The position numbers and the translations under genes are program-made. A stretch of DNA of 64,000 nucleotides, from assembly GCA_001312505.1 (NCBI GenBank), contig BBDW01000002.1, positions 248,001 to 312,000 on the forward strand, given 5' to 3'. Shown piece by piece: positions 24,757 through 34,202 of the stretch. The notes beneath the pieces were generated by a model. The model did not search any database. It had not been told where the DNA came from and saw nothing but the letters and a program-made list of their open reading frames with translations. This DNA comes from Mediterraneibacter faecis JCM 15917. Lineage in GTDB: Bacteria; Bacillota; Clostridia; Lachnospirales; Lachnospiraceae. Position 1 is the stretch's first letter. Each line of letters opens with the position of its first letter.

Positions 24757-25087
24757 TCAGAGCGGATTACTGGATGTGCCTTATGAATTAATTGCAATTT
24801 CCCCGTATTCAGGAAATAGGGCAACAATCGTTGGATCGTTTCCGGGGGGGAATGACCTCGGCAAAGGAGATAGAATTTATATTTTAGCTAAATATTCCAC
24901 CGAAGAAAAAGCAATCAAAGCTATGGAAATGTGCAGAGAAAAGTATGCACAGTGTGAAATCAATAAGCATTTGATTCAGAAAGCAGCTGATAATTTAGAA
25001 GGTGTATCAATAACTTTTACCGGAGAAGTTAGAAATCAACTTGCAGACAAATATCTATTCCGGTTTCCGGCAGATGATGAGATTTAG
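24743..25087 (+). CDS. Hypothetical early protein
   Basis: 114 residues from ATG 24743. ISQSGLLDVPYELIAISPYS resembles small phage proteins that read as modified SH3 folds; AKYSTEEKAIKAMEMCREKY follows. The G7 at 24843 gives FPGGND. No reliable family. Confidence 0.55.
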   Translation: MRIISQSGLLDVPYELIAISPYSGNRATIVGSFPGGNDLGKGDRIYILAKYSTEEKAIKAMEMCREKYAQCEINKHLIQKAADNLEGVSITFTGEVRNQLADKYLFRFPADDEI

Positions 25088-25101
25088 AGAGCGAGGAAGA
25101 A

Positions 25102-25431
25102 ATGAAAGAGCCAAGCGAAAAGAAAGCGATCATCAAAAAGATGATGAAAGAGGGAAAGACATATAAGCAGATTTCAGAAGAAACTGGACTTTCCTATAGC
25201 ACTATTAGCATATACGCCGGTCAAATTAGAAGGAAAGAAAGAGAAGTACATAGCTTCAACGGAGACAGACATCTTTGCATGACGTGTAAATACAGAGCAT
25301 CTGATGCAAGAAAAGGCTGCGACTATATTTTAATCACTGACCATGAACGTGGTTGTGATCCGTCGGAATGTACAAAGTATGAAAAAGGAGTGAGATATCG
25401 TGAGATTAAGACCAAAGGTAAAGGCAAGTGA
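25102..25431 (+). CDS. HTH plus zinc-binding early regulator
   Basis: 109 residues. HTH: MMKEGKTYKQISEETGLSYS and TISIYAGQIRRK (residues 12-48), then a Cys cluster CMTCKYRASDARKGCDY and RGCDPSEC that probably holds zinc. Likely DNA-binding. Confidence 0.6.
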   Translation: MKEPSEKKAIIKKMMKEGKTYKQISEETGLSYSTISIYAGQIRRKEREVHSFNGDRHLCMTCKYRASDARKGCDYILITDHERGCDPSECTKYEKGVRYREIKTKGKGK

Positions 25432-25678
25432 GTTTGCAAGATTCGGATTCAAGCCTTGCCGAGGACTTCCGAAAAGCGCAGAGAGTTACTATCTCTGCGT
25501 GAAGAACGGACACAGAGTGATGTTTGTGGACAGTAAGCATTTTACTGAAACTGAGTGGCCGATCAAAGATGCAAGGATACACAAGAATCCAAACTGTAAA
25601 TTCAGTGACAAGCGGACAGCAACCGAGATTGAGTGCGAATTGGTTGTGAATGGCTTGTTGGAAGAGGTGATGGAATGA
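25400..25678 (+). CDS. Hypothetical early protein
   Basis: 92 residues, GTG start at 25400 with AAAGGAG. EFARFGFKPCRGLPKSAESY and HRVMFVDSKHF. Overlaps both neighbours. Family unknown. Confidence 0.5.
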   Translation: MRLRPKVKASEFARFGFKPCRGLPKSAESYYLCVKNGHRVMFVDSKHFTETEWPIKDARIHKNPNCKFSDKRTATEIECELVVNGLLEEVME

Positions 25679-26040
25679 AAGAGAGATTAACAACATACCA
25701 CTGTGGAAAAGCAGTAATTAAAGACAAGAACAAACTGTCAGAAGCTATGGAGAAGTTAGCCGAGTTTGAGGAAAAAGAAAAATGTGGAGAATGGATTGAC
25801 GCTATCGAACTTGCGAAAATTGCTATTGCGCTGCAAAGTCAGAAGTGGATTCCATGCAGCGAGAGGTTGCCGGAGAAACCAAAGGTCGATTCTTCCGATG
25901 GTTACATTGTGCAGAGTAGGCACGTTATACAGCCATTTTCCGCTTATTGGGATGGCAGATGGTGGACAAACGATGATGATTATGTAGTGGACGGAGTGAT
26001 AGCATGGATGCCACTGCCTAAGAGGTACAAAGGAGAATGA
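25675..26040 (+). CDS. DUF551-domain protein, second copy
   Basis: 121 residues. KWIPCSERLPEKPKVDSSDG ... GVIAWMPLPKRYKG is the DUF551 signature, paralogous to 18970-19413. The N-terminal MKERLTTYHCGKAVIKDKNK stretch is found in many phage proteins. ATG overlaps the previous stop. Confidence 0.65.
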   Translation: MKERLTTYHCGKAVIKDKNKLSEAMEKLAEFEEKEKCGEWIDAIELAKIAIALQSQKWIPCSERLPEKPKVDSSDGYIVQSRHVIQPFSAYWDGRWWTNDDDYVVDGVIAWMPLPKRYKGE

Positions 26041-26041
26041 T

Positions 26042-26311
26042 ATGAGCAGATTAATTGATGCAGATGAATTTCAAAAACAGATAGTAGGAATGGCAATCTT
26101 GAACAATTATCCACCGGACAAAGCTAATGCACTTTGCAAATTGGTAGATAGCCAGCCGACAGCGGTTGATGTGGATAGCGTTGTTAATGAGTTGAAGAGG
26201 GAAAAATTTATTGAAAGCGAAACGGTTTTGTCGGATATACATCAAGGATACAATGCCGGGTTAGACAGAGCCATTGAAATTGTCAAGAGAGGTGGAAGAG
26301 ATGAAAAATAA
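26042..26311 (+). CDS. Hypothetical early protein
   Basis: 89 residues: SRLIDADEFQKQIVGMAILN and CKLVDSQPTAVDVDSVVNEL, the LIDADxF start common to Clostridial phage proteins of unknown role. Confidence 0.55.
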   Translation: MSRLIDADEFQKQIVGMAILNNYPPDKANALCKLVDSQPTAVDVDSVVNELKREKFIESETVLSDIHQGYNAGLDRAIEIVKRGGRDEK

Positions 26312-26399
26312 AGAGCAGACAAATGCTTGTTGCGGTTGCTTCGGAGCTGCGAATGGTGATTGTGATGAGTGCGCTAAGGATTGGAGTGATAAACAGTGA
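26301..26399 (+). CDS. Cys-rich micro-protein
   Basis: 32 residues: TNACCGCFGAANGDCDECAK, five Cys. GAGGTGGAAG before ATG 26301. Ends with GTGA overlap to the next ORF. Confidence 0.4.
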   Translation: MKNKEQTNACCGCFGAANGDCDECAKDWSDKQ

Positions 26400-26539
26400 A
26401 AAGAAGTACAGACACACGCTGGAGTCCTGCAGAGATCCAGCAGAACCAAAAAGAACATTATGCTGCTATGGCAGAGCATCCACCTGATCGGAAGGCAAGC
26501 GAGAAGTTTCACCGGCGGCATACCAAGCAGGCAATCTGA
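26396..26539 (+). CDS. Small hypothetical protein
   Basis: 47 residues from GTG 26396, overlapping the previous stop. Basic, with Trp and His (HRRHTKQAI end). Bases 26540-26620 hold nothing more. Confidence 0.4.
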   Translation: MKRSTDTRWSPAEIQQNQKEHYAAMAEHPPDRKASEKFHRRHTKQAI

Positions 26540-26620
26540 TCAAAGTACAAGGGCAGCAGTTGTGGCATGGAGATGTTACTGGATATATAGCCAGAAAATA
26601 CAAGATAGGGAGTGATACCA

Positions 26621-27058
26621 TTGGAGACAATGACGAAGGAAAGGCTGGAAGCATACCGGAATAATAAGACAGAGATATTATCCTTGGACTATATTCTTAA
26701 TAACAGGTGGCAATCAGAAACCATGTTGGGAAATGATGTGATCTTAGATTACAGTAAGGGATATCCAATGCCGCAGAGCATAGTTGGTTTTGACCAAGAA
26801 AAATATGAGCGGTTACAAGAACGTGATTTAAAGAGAAAAGAACGTCTGGAAAAGGAATGTGAAGAGGTAGAGCATTATGTTGAAGGAATCAAAGATGCGC
26901 AGCTACACAACATCTTCAGGATGTATTATATTGATGGTGTCAATGCAGTGAATCAGACAGAGGTAGCGAAGATGATTCATCTTGAGAGAAGTACGATAAG
27001 TAAGAAAATCGACAGATATCTTCAACTTTCACACAAATCACACGAATCACATATATAA
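26621..27058 (+). CDS. ArpU/DUF1492-like late transcription regulator
   Basis: 145 residues from TTG 26621, chosen because AGGGAG is eight bases upstream; GTG 26612 would lie within that site. C-terminal HTH: IFRMYYIDGVNAVNQTEVAK, MIHLERSTISKKIDRYLQ, as in ArpU/RinA/sigma-like regulators of phage late genes. The position, at the early/late boundary ahead of terminase, fits activation of late transcription. Confidence 0.65.
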   Translation: METMTKERLEAYRNNKTEILSLDYILNNRWQSETMLGNDVILDYSKGYPMPQSIVGFDQEKYERLQERDLKRKERLEKECEEVEHYVEGIKDAQLHNIFRMYYIDGVNAVNQTEVAKMIHLERSTISKKIDRYLQLSHKSHESHI

Positions 27059-27130
27059 TAATACTTGAGCCAAAGGCTGAATTCCTGCGGCTCGTCCTCT
27101 CTTTATATGAAACCCAAGAAGCACCTGCGC

Positions 27131-27161
27131 AGGAATGTGCGGGTGTTTTTCTATGTTGAAA
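27131..27161 (+). terminator. Terminator after late regulator
   Basis: CACCTGCGCA, loop GGAA, TGTGCGGGTG, TTTTTC. Confidence 0.8.
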
Positions 27162-27192
27162 TAAAATTTACTCTATAAAATAAAGCATGAGG

Positions 27193-27221
27193 TTGGAAAG
27201 GCATCAGAATAATGTTATAAT
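27193..27221 (+). promoter_or_regulatory. Second moron promoter
   Basis: TTGGAA, 17 bases, TATAAT, 32 bases before the GTG at 27254. Confidence 0.65.
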
Positions 27222-27253
27222 CTTCTCATATACTTATGAGGAGGACGAGTAAG

Positions 27254-27682
27254 GTGAAAAAATATATGAATGATGTAATTAGCTTTTGGAAAAAACATTG
27301 GGGCAGCTTAGTGGCATTTATAATTTTGGAAAGCATAATAGCATTATTTATTGCTAGTTTCGTGCTAGATAAATGTATAACATTGTCAGTAATGAATGAA
27401 TGGGTGAGCTTGATTGTTGGTATGGTTGCCATGATAATGGGTGTTATTTCATTGTTTTTAAGTTTCTATAACGTTGAACAATCCAATGATGTACAACGTG
27501 AGACTGTTGAAATTATGACAAAAGTTAAAGAAGAAATTCAATTGAAATTGAATGAATTACAATTGGATATGAATAAACAGTTTTCAGATATTAAGCATTA
27601 CAACTATAGCGGTAAGAGCAAAGAACTCGAAAGCGTAGAGAATAGATTAGATGCCAGAAAGTGGGAAAAAATAGATGAATGA
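27254..27682 (+). CDS. Two-helix membrane protein with coiled coil, moron
   Basis: 142 residues from GTG 27254 (GAGGAGG ten bases before); an ATG at 27236 would precede the ribosome site. Membrane helices at about 16-38 (LVAFIILESIIALFIASFVL) and 46-68, then a coiled coil (MTKVKEEIQLKLNELQLDMN). Coupled by an 8-base overlap to the next gene. Own promoter, AT-rich, not part of a known structural module. Function unknown. Confidence 0.6.
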   Translation: MKKYMNDVISFWKKHWGSLVAFIILESIIALFIASFVLDKCITLSVMNEWVSLIVGMVAMIMGVISLFLSFYNVEQSNDVQRETVEIMTKVKEEIQLKLNELQLDMNKQFSDIKHYNYSGKSKELESVENRLDARKWEKIDE

Positions 27683-28159
27683 ATATTTGAATAAATTAAA
27701 CGTGGGAATGTTTATATGTGATAAATGTGATGAAGAGGAAGGGTTAATTACAGATATAAGAGGAATCAAAGATACTCTATATTTGAACGAAAACAATAAA
27801 TCTAGTTTTTTATTGCTATGTGACTTTAATTTTATTGAATATGAGATACCGAAAGAAGGAGGGATGATTTCCTTTAGATTTTTTGTAAGAACACTAGGTG
27901 GATCTCCATCGTATGAGATGCCATTATTAGTTAGTGAAATGGGGGGCTAAAGAAAGACAATGAAGGAGTAATGACTCATCGATTCCCAGTTTCAATAAAT
28001 ATTGAAGATTTTGAATTTCCTAGAACTGGAATGTATGCAATAGAAATATATAAAGTTTTAGGAAAAGTGGATACTGTAAAAGAAGAGAAAAATCATGATC
28101 TGTATAGAAAAACAGAGAATTTTGTCAGTGCAATATCGATAGATGTAAAGAAAGAATAA
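27675..28159 (+). CDS. DUF6941-like protein, frameshifted as sequenced
   Basis: Joined product of 160 residues: LNVGMFICDKCDEEEGLITD, then FLLLCDFNFIEYEIPKEGGM, then (after the break) FPVSINIEDFEFPRTGMYAI and EIYKVLGKV. G6 at 27941-27946 should be G4 to join the frames (EMGLKKDNE). The beta-rich pattern with TGMYAIEI near the end is like DUF6941. Forms a two-gene cassette with the membrane protein. Confidence 0.5.
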
Positions 28160-28177
28160 ATATAAGTTTAGTTACAA

Positions 28178-28218
28178 AATAATAGGCATCCGGTCAGATG
28201 ACGGGGGGGTGCTTTTCT
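28178..28218 (+). terminator. Terminator after moron cassette
   Basis: GCATCCGGTCA pairs with TGAC-GGGG-TGC if the run has four Gs; the sequence has seven, leaving a 3-base bulge. TTTTCT follows. Confidence 0.6.
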
Positions 28219-28233
28219 AATCCCTAAAACCAC

Positions 28234-28305
28234 GGATCATTAGTTCAGTGGTAGAACATTCGCCTCATAAGCGAAATGTCGTAGGTTCGATTCCTACATG
28301 GTCCA
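28234..28305 (+). tRNA. tRNA-Met (CAT anticodon), prophage-encoded
   Basis: 72 nt. Acceptor GGATCAT pairs with ATGGTCC, anticodon stem TTCGC/GCGAA around loop CTCATAA (anticodon CAT), T-arm GTAGG-TTCGATT-CCTAC, discriminator A. No encoded CCA. CAT could read Met or, if lysidine-modified, Ile; the features do not let me decide. Lies between the moron and terminase genes. Confidence 0.9.
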
Positions 28306-28334
28306 TGAAATAAACCAGAATTGAAGGTGGTGAA

Positions 28335-28826
28335 GTGGCGAATGAACAAAATTTAGTTCCATTTACAACAAATCAAAGCCGTGAGGAAGCCGTGAAAAAC
28401 GGACGTAAGGGCGGGAAAGCAAGTGGAAGGGCAAGACGTAGGAAGGCAGACTTCCGGAAGACGTTGAACCTACTGCTTACTGCGGAAATAGATAATGAAG
28501 AATGGAAGCCGGTTTTAGAGTCGCTTGGTGTTGAGTGTACTCTGGAATCGGCTTTGCTTATGGCTCAAATCAAGGAGGCAATGCGGGGAAATACAAAGGC
28601 TGCATATTTTGTTGCCCAGTATGCTGGACAGAATGCACAGACTGCTGCGGATGATAAAGAACAGCAACGCAGGACAGAACGGATGGAGGCGGATACAGAA
28701 AAGATCCGTAGAAGCTCCGGAAACACTGATAACGAGGATGAAGGAGTGGAAATCATAAATGACGCACCGAAAGAGACAGATCAGAATCTCGGATATAGTA
28801 ATTCCGAAATATCTTCCGATATTTAA
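28335..28826 (+). CDS. Probable terminase small subunit
   Basis: 163 residues from GTG 28335 (GAAGGTGG upstream). Conserved start NREEAVKNGRKGGKASGRAR-type (NQSREEAVKNGRKGGKASGR) and a C-terminal ..VEIINDAPKE, as in small proteins before large terminases of Clostridial phages. Overlaps the large subunit by 68 bases. DNA-recognition role inferred. Confidence 0.6.
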   Translation: MANEQNLVPFTTNQSREEAVKNGRKGGKASGRARRRKADFRKTLNLLLTAEIDNEEWKPVLESLGVECTLESALLMAQIKEAMRGNTKAAYFVAQYAGQNAQTAADDKEQQRRTERMEADTEKIRRSSGNTDNEDEGVEIINDAPKETDQNLGYSNSEISSDI

Positions 28827-30165
28827 TAACCGAAGTATCAAGCATATCATCCTGACGTCTGGTCGTGCCGGGACGAAATCCAGCTATGCAGCCATCCGGT
28901 CAGATTATCAACTTGTATCAGATGCCAATGGCTCTGTGGTTGTGCTGCGTAAGCATCATAACAAGCTGCGGAAAACAGTTTACAAGGAGATGCTCCGAGG
29001 AATCAACCGTTTGGAGATTCCGAAAAGTAAGTTCCGGATTACAAAGTCTCCAATGGAGATTACTTATAAAAGACATGGAACGACCATGTATTTTGCTGGA
29101 TCAGATGGAATTGATGATACGAAAGGTATTATAGATGAGGATAAGCCAATCAAGTTGGTTGTGCTGGATGAGCTGACAGAGTTCTTTGATGATGGTGAGG
29201 GAGAGGATGAGTTAAGTAATATCGAAGCTACTTTTGTTCGTGGGAATAAAGGTGGTTTCCAAATGATTTATCTGTATAACCCACCGAAGAATCCAAATGC
29301 ACCGATCAACCAGTGGTGTAAGAAGATGGAAAAACGTCCTGACTGCGTACATATCCATACAGATTACAGAGATGTACCTGCTGCCTGGCTAGGCCCTGAT
29401 CTGATTGCTTCTGCCAAGGCAATGGAGGTTGCTGATCCGAAAATGTACAGATGGGTTTGGCTTGGAGAATCAGTAGGAGTAGATGAACTGATTTATTATA
29501 TGTTTGGAGAAAGGCACAGACAGAAGCCAGATCCGGATAGAAGATACGACAGAATCTACATTGGTGGTGACTATGGACAGCAGAATGCAACAACATTTCA
29601 GGCATTTGGTCTTGATACTTACAGAAAGAAGTTTCCAGGACTTGGAGAGTATTATCACAGTGGTCGAGAGACTGGAAAACAGAAAAGTCCGTCAGAATAT
29701 GCGCAGGATCTGGTTGAGTTCATGAATGAGCTGCATGAACAGTATGAGAACCGGATTTTTTATATTTTTCTGGACCCATCTGCCAAAGGTCTGGCGGAAG
29801 AGGTGAAGAGAGCTACCAGGAACGGATTGGATTATCAGGTATTTCTGCGGGATGCGGAAAATGATGTGGCTCTGGGAATCAGCCGGGTACAGAAGGTACT
29901 GGTATTTGATATCTTGTCGATTTCTCCGAAGCAGGAATATGCGGTGCAGGAGTTTGGAACATACGAGTATGATAAAAAATCCATCGAAAAGGGAAAAGAA
30001 GTGCCAGTGAAAGAAAGTGATCACTGCATGGACGCAATCCGTTATGTGGTTATGGGAGCCTGGAGCAAGATCAAACATTGGCTGCCCTTAGATACAGTCG
30101 GAGATGACGTGAGTGTAGGCGATATCAGCAGCACGGAGGTGAGAGAAGAGGATGAATATCTTTAA
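28759..30165 (+). CDS. Terminase large subunit (PBSX type)
   Basis: 468 residues. ATPase: adenine-binding and Walker A TSGRAGTKSSYAAI (about 34-47), Walker B IKLVVLDELTEFFD (about 131-144). The nuclease half has YIGGDYGQQNATTFQAF and FLDPSAKGLAEEVKR and a late DHCMDAIRYVVMGAW, the Asp cluster of RNase H-like packaging nucleases. Powers DNA packaging through the portal. Confidence 0.92.
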   Translation: MTHRKRQIRISDIVIPKYLPIFNNRSIKHIILTSGRAGTKSSYAAIRSDYQLVSDANGSVVVLRKHHNKLRKTVYKEMLRGINRLEIPKSKFRITKSPMEITYKRHGTTMYFAGSDGIDDTKGIIDEDKPIKLVVLDELTEFFDDGEGEDELSNIEATFVRGNKGGFQMIYLYNPPKNPNAPINQWCKKMEKRPDCVHIHTDYRDVPAAWLGPDLIASAKAMEVADPKMYRWVWLGESVGVDELIYYMFGERHRQKPDPDRRYDRIYIGGDYGQQNATTFQAFGLDTYRKKFPGLGEYYHSGRETGKQKSPSEYAQDLVEFMNELHEQYENRIFYIFLDPSAKGLAEEVKRATRNGLDYQVFLRDAENDVALGISRVQKVLVFDILSISPKQEYAVQEFGTYEYDKKSIEKGKEVPVKESDHCMDAIRYVVMGAWSKIKHWLPLDTVGDDVSVGDISSTEVREEDEYL

Positions 30166-31572
30166 TTATTTCAGAAAGAAGGGAATCGATACGTAGATGC
30201 TTCATTCTATCGTAAGATTGATGAGTGGATCAGCTGGTACAATTCCAATGTCCGGCAGTTTACATTTTACAAGGTATATACCGGACGCGGTACAAGTAAA
30301 CGATGCCGCAGAAAGAGCATGGGAATGGCAAAGAAGCTGTCTGAAGACATTGCAGATCTGCTTCTGAACGAGAGAGTTATGATTACACTGGAAGACGAAG
30401 CAACACAGGAATTTGTGCAGAAGGTTCTAGATAATAATCATTTTCTGGTTATGGGAAATGATTACCAGGAACGGAAGGCGTATTCTGGAACAGTGGCGTA
30501 TATTCCTTATCTGTATAATGCGGTTGTACAGGAAGACGGAACGATATCGGCAGGGGGGGAGATTGGGATCAACTATGTGGATGCCAAGAACATTTATCCG
30601 GTCAGTTGGAATAATGGAGAGGTTACGGAGTGTATTTTTACGTTCGTGCATACAGTCCGCCAGAAGAAATACGTGCAGATCCAGTTCCATCGGATTGAAG
30701 AAAAGGGAATGTATGTGATTGAGAACAGCGTTCTGGAATGCACAAAAGGCAGTACGGAATGGCGAGAGCTGACAGAACAGGAATGGAAACAGCTGAAACC
30801 ATTTACAAATCTGGCAGCCAGAACCGAGACCGGATCCACAGAACCACAGTTTGTTATTGACAGACTGAATATCACAAACAATGCAGCTGAGTGCAATCCA
30901 ATGGGAATTGCGATTTTTGCAAACGCAATCGATACTCTGAAAAAGCTGGACATGGAATTTGATTCTTACTGCAACGAGTTTGATCTTGGAAGAAAAAGAA
31001 TCTTTGTTGCTCCGGAAATGCTGACGAACGAAGATGGATCTCCAACCTTTGATCCAGATGACAGCGTGTTCTATTCGCTTCCGGAAGATTACGATAAGAA
31101 CCAGGCTGGTCTGATCAAAGAAGTAGACATGAGTCTTCGGGTAGAGCAGCACAGCAAGGCAATCGAGGATGATCTGAATTATCTGTCTCTGAAATGTGGA
31201 TTCGGTACAGAAAGATACCGGTTTGATGGGGGGGCAGGAGCAAAGACTGCGACAGAGATCATTTCTGAGAACTCAGATATGTACCGGATGCTGAAAAAGC
31301 ATGAGACGATTCTGGAAGATGTCCTGGAGCGGCTGATCAGAATTATTATCCGACTCGGGATTGTGACAGGGAACGCACTGGATATAAATACAGATATTGT
31401 GATTGCTTTTGACGATTCTATTATCGAGGATAAAGGCGCAGAGCGGCAGCAGGACCGTCAGGATGTCAGCATGGGAGTGATGCGGCATGAAGAATACCGT
31501 GCAAAATGGTACGGGGAGACCGTGGAGCAAGCAAGGCAAAATCTACCAGAGCAGAATCAGGTGATGGAATAA
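30152..31572 (+). CDS. Portal protein (SPP1 gp6-like), frameshifted as sequenced
   Basis: Joined product of 473 residues. From ATG 30152 the frame (MNIFNYFRKKG) stops after 13 codons, then continues one base off as YVDASFYRKIDEWISWYNSN and on to the ORF starting at 30319. One missing G in GGG at 30181 (G4 expected) restores RKKGNRYVDAS. Later motifs: GGAGAKTATEIISENSDMYR (family KTATEV), an RFDGG with an extra Gly at G7 31228. Forms the dodecameric DNA gate. Starts inside the terminase gene's end. Confidence 0.85.
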
Positions 31573-31573
31573 T

Positions 31574-33482
31574 ATGCGAGATGATTACAAGAATCAGATG
31601 GCCAGTAAGATTGCTGGAAGATATCAAGATTTAGAACTTCGGATTATGAAGGATATTGTCCGGCGGATCAAGAAAACCGGAAAGATTACAGGCACAGCAG
31701 ACTGGCAGATTAGCAGATTGCTTATTTTGGGTTATTCATCAGAAGACATTGAAAATGAAATCAAGGCAACGCTTAGTGCTTCTTACCCGGAGATGTTTGA
31801 GTTGTACGATAAAGTGATTGATTGGGAATATGTCCGCAATAAGGATATATACGAACAGATTAATGCAGAGTACATACCATTCGAAGAAAATGAACAGCTC
31901 AAGCAGATTACAGATGCAATCGTGCAGCAGAGTTTGGAAAATTTAGAAAATGTGACAAATTCTCTAGGGTTTTACTTAGATTACGGAGATGGAAAAAAGA
32001 TTATAACACCGTTGTCGCAGGTCTATACAAATTATCTTGATTCAGCTTGCTTTGATATCGTGACCGGATCGTTTGATTATAATACAGTTCTAAGACGAGT
32101 AGTCACACAGCTGACCAATAGCGGATTACGGCAGATAGAATATGCATCCGGCAGAACCAATCGTGTGGATGTGGCTGCTAGGAGAGCTGTTATGACAGCG
32201 GTAAGCCAGATCACTGGGAAAATATCAGAGTATAACGCAAAGAAGCTAGGAACGGAGTATTTCGAGGTGGAGTGGCATGCAGGAGCACGACCAACTCATT
32301 CCGTATGGCAAGGAAGAATATGGACAGAAGAGCAATTACATTCTGTTTGCGGTCTTGGTACGGTGACAGGTCTTCTAGGAGCAAACTGCTATCATACCTA
32401 TTATCCATTCATAAAAGGAATTTCAGAGAGGAACTGGCCAGATGATTGGCTGGAAGAGCAGAATCAAAAGGAGAATGATCCGAAGGAGTTCCGTGGTAAA
32501 GAATATACGCTATACGAAGCAAAACAAAGACAGAGGCAGATGGAAACAGCCATGAGGGCACAGCGTGAAAAAGTGTGTTTACTGCAACATGGTGGCGCTG
32601 ATCCGAATGAAGTAATACTTCAAAAAGCAAAATATCAAGGACAGCTTAATGAGTATTCCAGATTCTGCCGGAAGATGAGCCTTACAGAAGAACGTGAGCG
32701 TATCTATTTGGATATGCGGGGGGGAAAAGTAGCTCCAAGCAAAGCAGAATTAAAAGTGGCAAAGAATATAATGGGTACAGACAATCTGTTTGAAAAGAGC
32801 AAGGTAGTAAAAATGCTAGGCGTGGATAAAAAGAATGTCGATTTTGGAAAAATGGATGAAAGATCAAAGAAATCGGTATATAATGGAATTAAGAAAGTAT
32901 ACGATAAATTTCCACAGCTTAAAGGATATACGAACAAAGTATTGTATGATCCCAATATAACAGGCTATGCAATGAGCGAGTCTTTGTCTGGCGTTTTGAG
33001 AATTAGCAGTGAGTTTAGTGACTACAAGGAGCTAAAAAAGCGGTATGACCGAGATGTAAGAATGCAGTTTCATCCTGAAGGGACTGATGCGGACGCTATT
33101 ATAATTCACGAAATGGGGGCATCAATTAGATGGTTATCTTACACGAAATAGAGTTTGGGGAGGAAAAATAAGCATATACGGAACAACTCGAACGAGTGCA
33201 GCTGTAAAACGAGAAGTATTGCAACAATTAGGATATTTTGATTATATTCGTGTAGAGCGTGCGGAATGGTCCCGGATGGGATATAATGGAAGAGAGCTTA
33301 ACGAAGCGTTAGAGTTTTCTAAAAAAGAATTTATTACTAAACATATATCAGAGTATGCAAATAAGAATGAAAGAGAGTTTTTTGCAGAATGCTTTTCAGA
33401 ATATATGACTAGTAAAAAGCCAAGAGAAGCCGCTAGAATCTTTGGAGAGGTTTTAAAAGAGATTATGGAGGGATTGCAATGA
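31574..33482 (+). CDS. Minor capsid protein 2 with C-terminal zincin domain, frameshifted as sequenced
   Basis: Joined product of 635 residues. First half: phage minor capsid type 2 domain, e.g. WHAGARPTHSVWQGRIWTEE and GLLGANCYHTYYPFIKGISE. C-terminal 180 residues: KVAPSKAELKVAKNIMGTDN, then IIHEMGHQLDGYL (HExGH zincin site) and ANKNEREFFAECFSEYMTSK with a third Glu ligand. The frame break is G5 at 33115-33119; G4 restores HEMGHQLD. The zincin part resembles toxin-like peptidase domains attached to phage heads. The small gene 33479 overlaps its stop. Confidence 0.75.
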
Positions 33483-33769
33483 CGATGTTTGACATGAGCA
33501 CACCAGATGTAGATAAAAAACTACAAGAAATTGAAGATGAAGATATGCGTAGTGTTATGGTTGAACAGGGATATTCAGAAGAGCAGATAAAAATTGCTAT
33601 TAGAAATACACATCTGCTCGATGAAATAAATAGCCTGAAAGAAATTTTATGCGAACCAGAAGAGATTGTATCTACTTTGCAAGAAAAGGGTTGGGAAAAA
33701 GAAGAGATTGAAAAGTTTAAACATGAATTAGAAATTGAATACAACAAAGCATTAAATGCAGTTGTATAG
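33479..33769 (+). CDS. Small acidic protein coupled to the zincin-capsid gene
   Basis: 96 residues from ATG 33479, stop/start overlap ATGA with the preceding gene. Acidic and helical (FDMSTPDVDKKLQEIEDEDM, EGYSEEQIK). Size and coupling fit an immunity or chaperone partner, but no homologue is recognised. Confidence 0.6.
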   Translation: MTMFDMSTPDVDKKLQEIEDEDMRSVMVEQGYSEEQIKIAIRNTHLLDEINSLKEILCEPEEIVSTLQEKGWEKEEIEKFKHELEIEYNKALNAVV

Positions 33770-33772
33770 TTG

Positions 33773-33802
33773 CCACCAGTCATAATGACCGGTGGTATTT
33801 TT
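33773..33802 (+). terminator. Terminator
   Basis: CCACCAGTCAT / ATGACCGGTGG with one mismatch, then TATTTTT. Confidence 0.7.
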
Positions 33803-33825
33803 GTACTCAATTTTAGGAGGTTTCA

Positions 33826-34083
33826 ATGATAACTATTAAAATAACAGATCGCAGTATTCAGATGAACGGTCATGCAGGAAGAAATGGTCCTAACGGTGTC
33901 GATCGTGTGTGCGCTGCGGTATCAGCGCTTACATGTAATCTGATTAATTCATTAAAAGATCTGTCTAATGATCGGATAAGAGAGGATACTGGAAGTGGAA
34001 TGACAATAATTGAATGGGAAAAACTATCAGATGGTGGAAAACTTCTGATGGATTCTTGGTTCCTTGGGGGTTACAGATATTAA
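33826..34083 (+). CDS. Ribosomal-protein-L27-type Prp cysteine protease homologue
   Basis: 85 residues. Prp motifs: QMNGHAGRNGPNGVDRVCAA with catalytic His and Cys, then VSALTCNLINSL. Normally Prp processes ribosomal protein L27 or, in phages, capsid or scaffold proteins; placement just before scaffold and capsid fits the latter. The C-terminus (FLGGYRY) is probably altered by the G5 run at 34066, since related proteins continue with a GLxxL motif. Confidence 0.75.
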   Translation: MITIKITDRSIQMNGHAGRNGPNGVDRVCAAVSALTCNLINSLKDLSNDRIREDTGSGMTIIEWEKLSDGGKLLMDSWFLGGYRY

Positions 34084-34116
34084 CAGGGAATACAACTGTA
34101 TAACATTTATGTAGAA

Positions 34117-34139
34117 AACATCCTTCGGGGGTGTTTTTA
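34117..34139 (+). terminator. Short terminator
   Basis: ACATCC-TTCG-GGGTGT plus T5; the run has one G more than needed. Confidence 0.55.
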
Positions 34140-34202
34140 TTATGTCCAAAACGTGAAGACGGAAAAAGCTCAGAGCCTGTCGAGGCAAAACGGAGGTATG
34201 AA

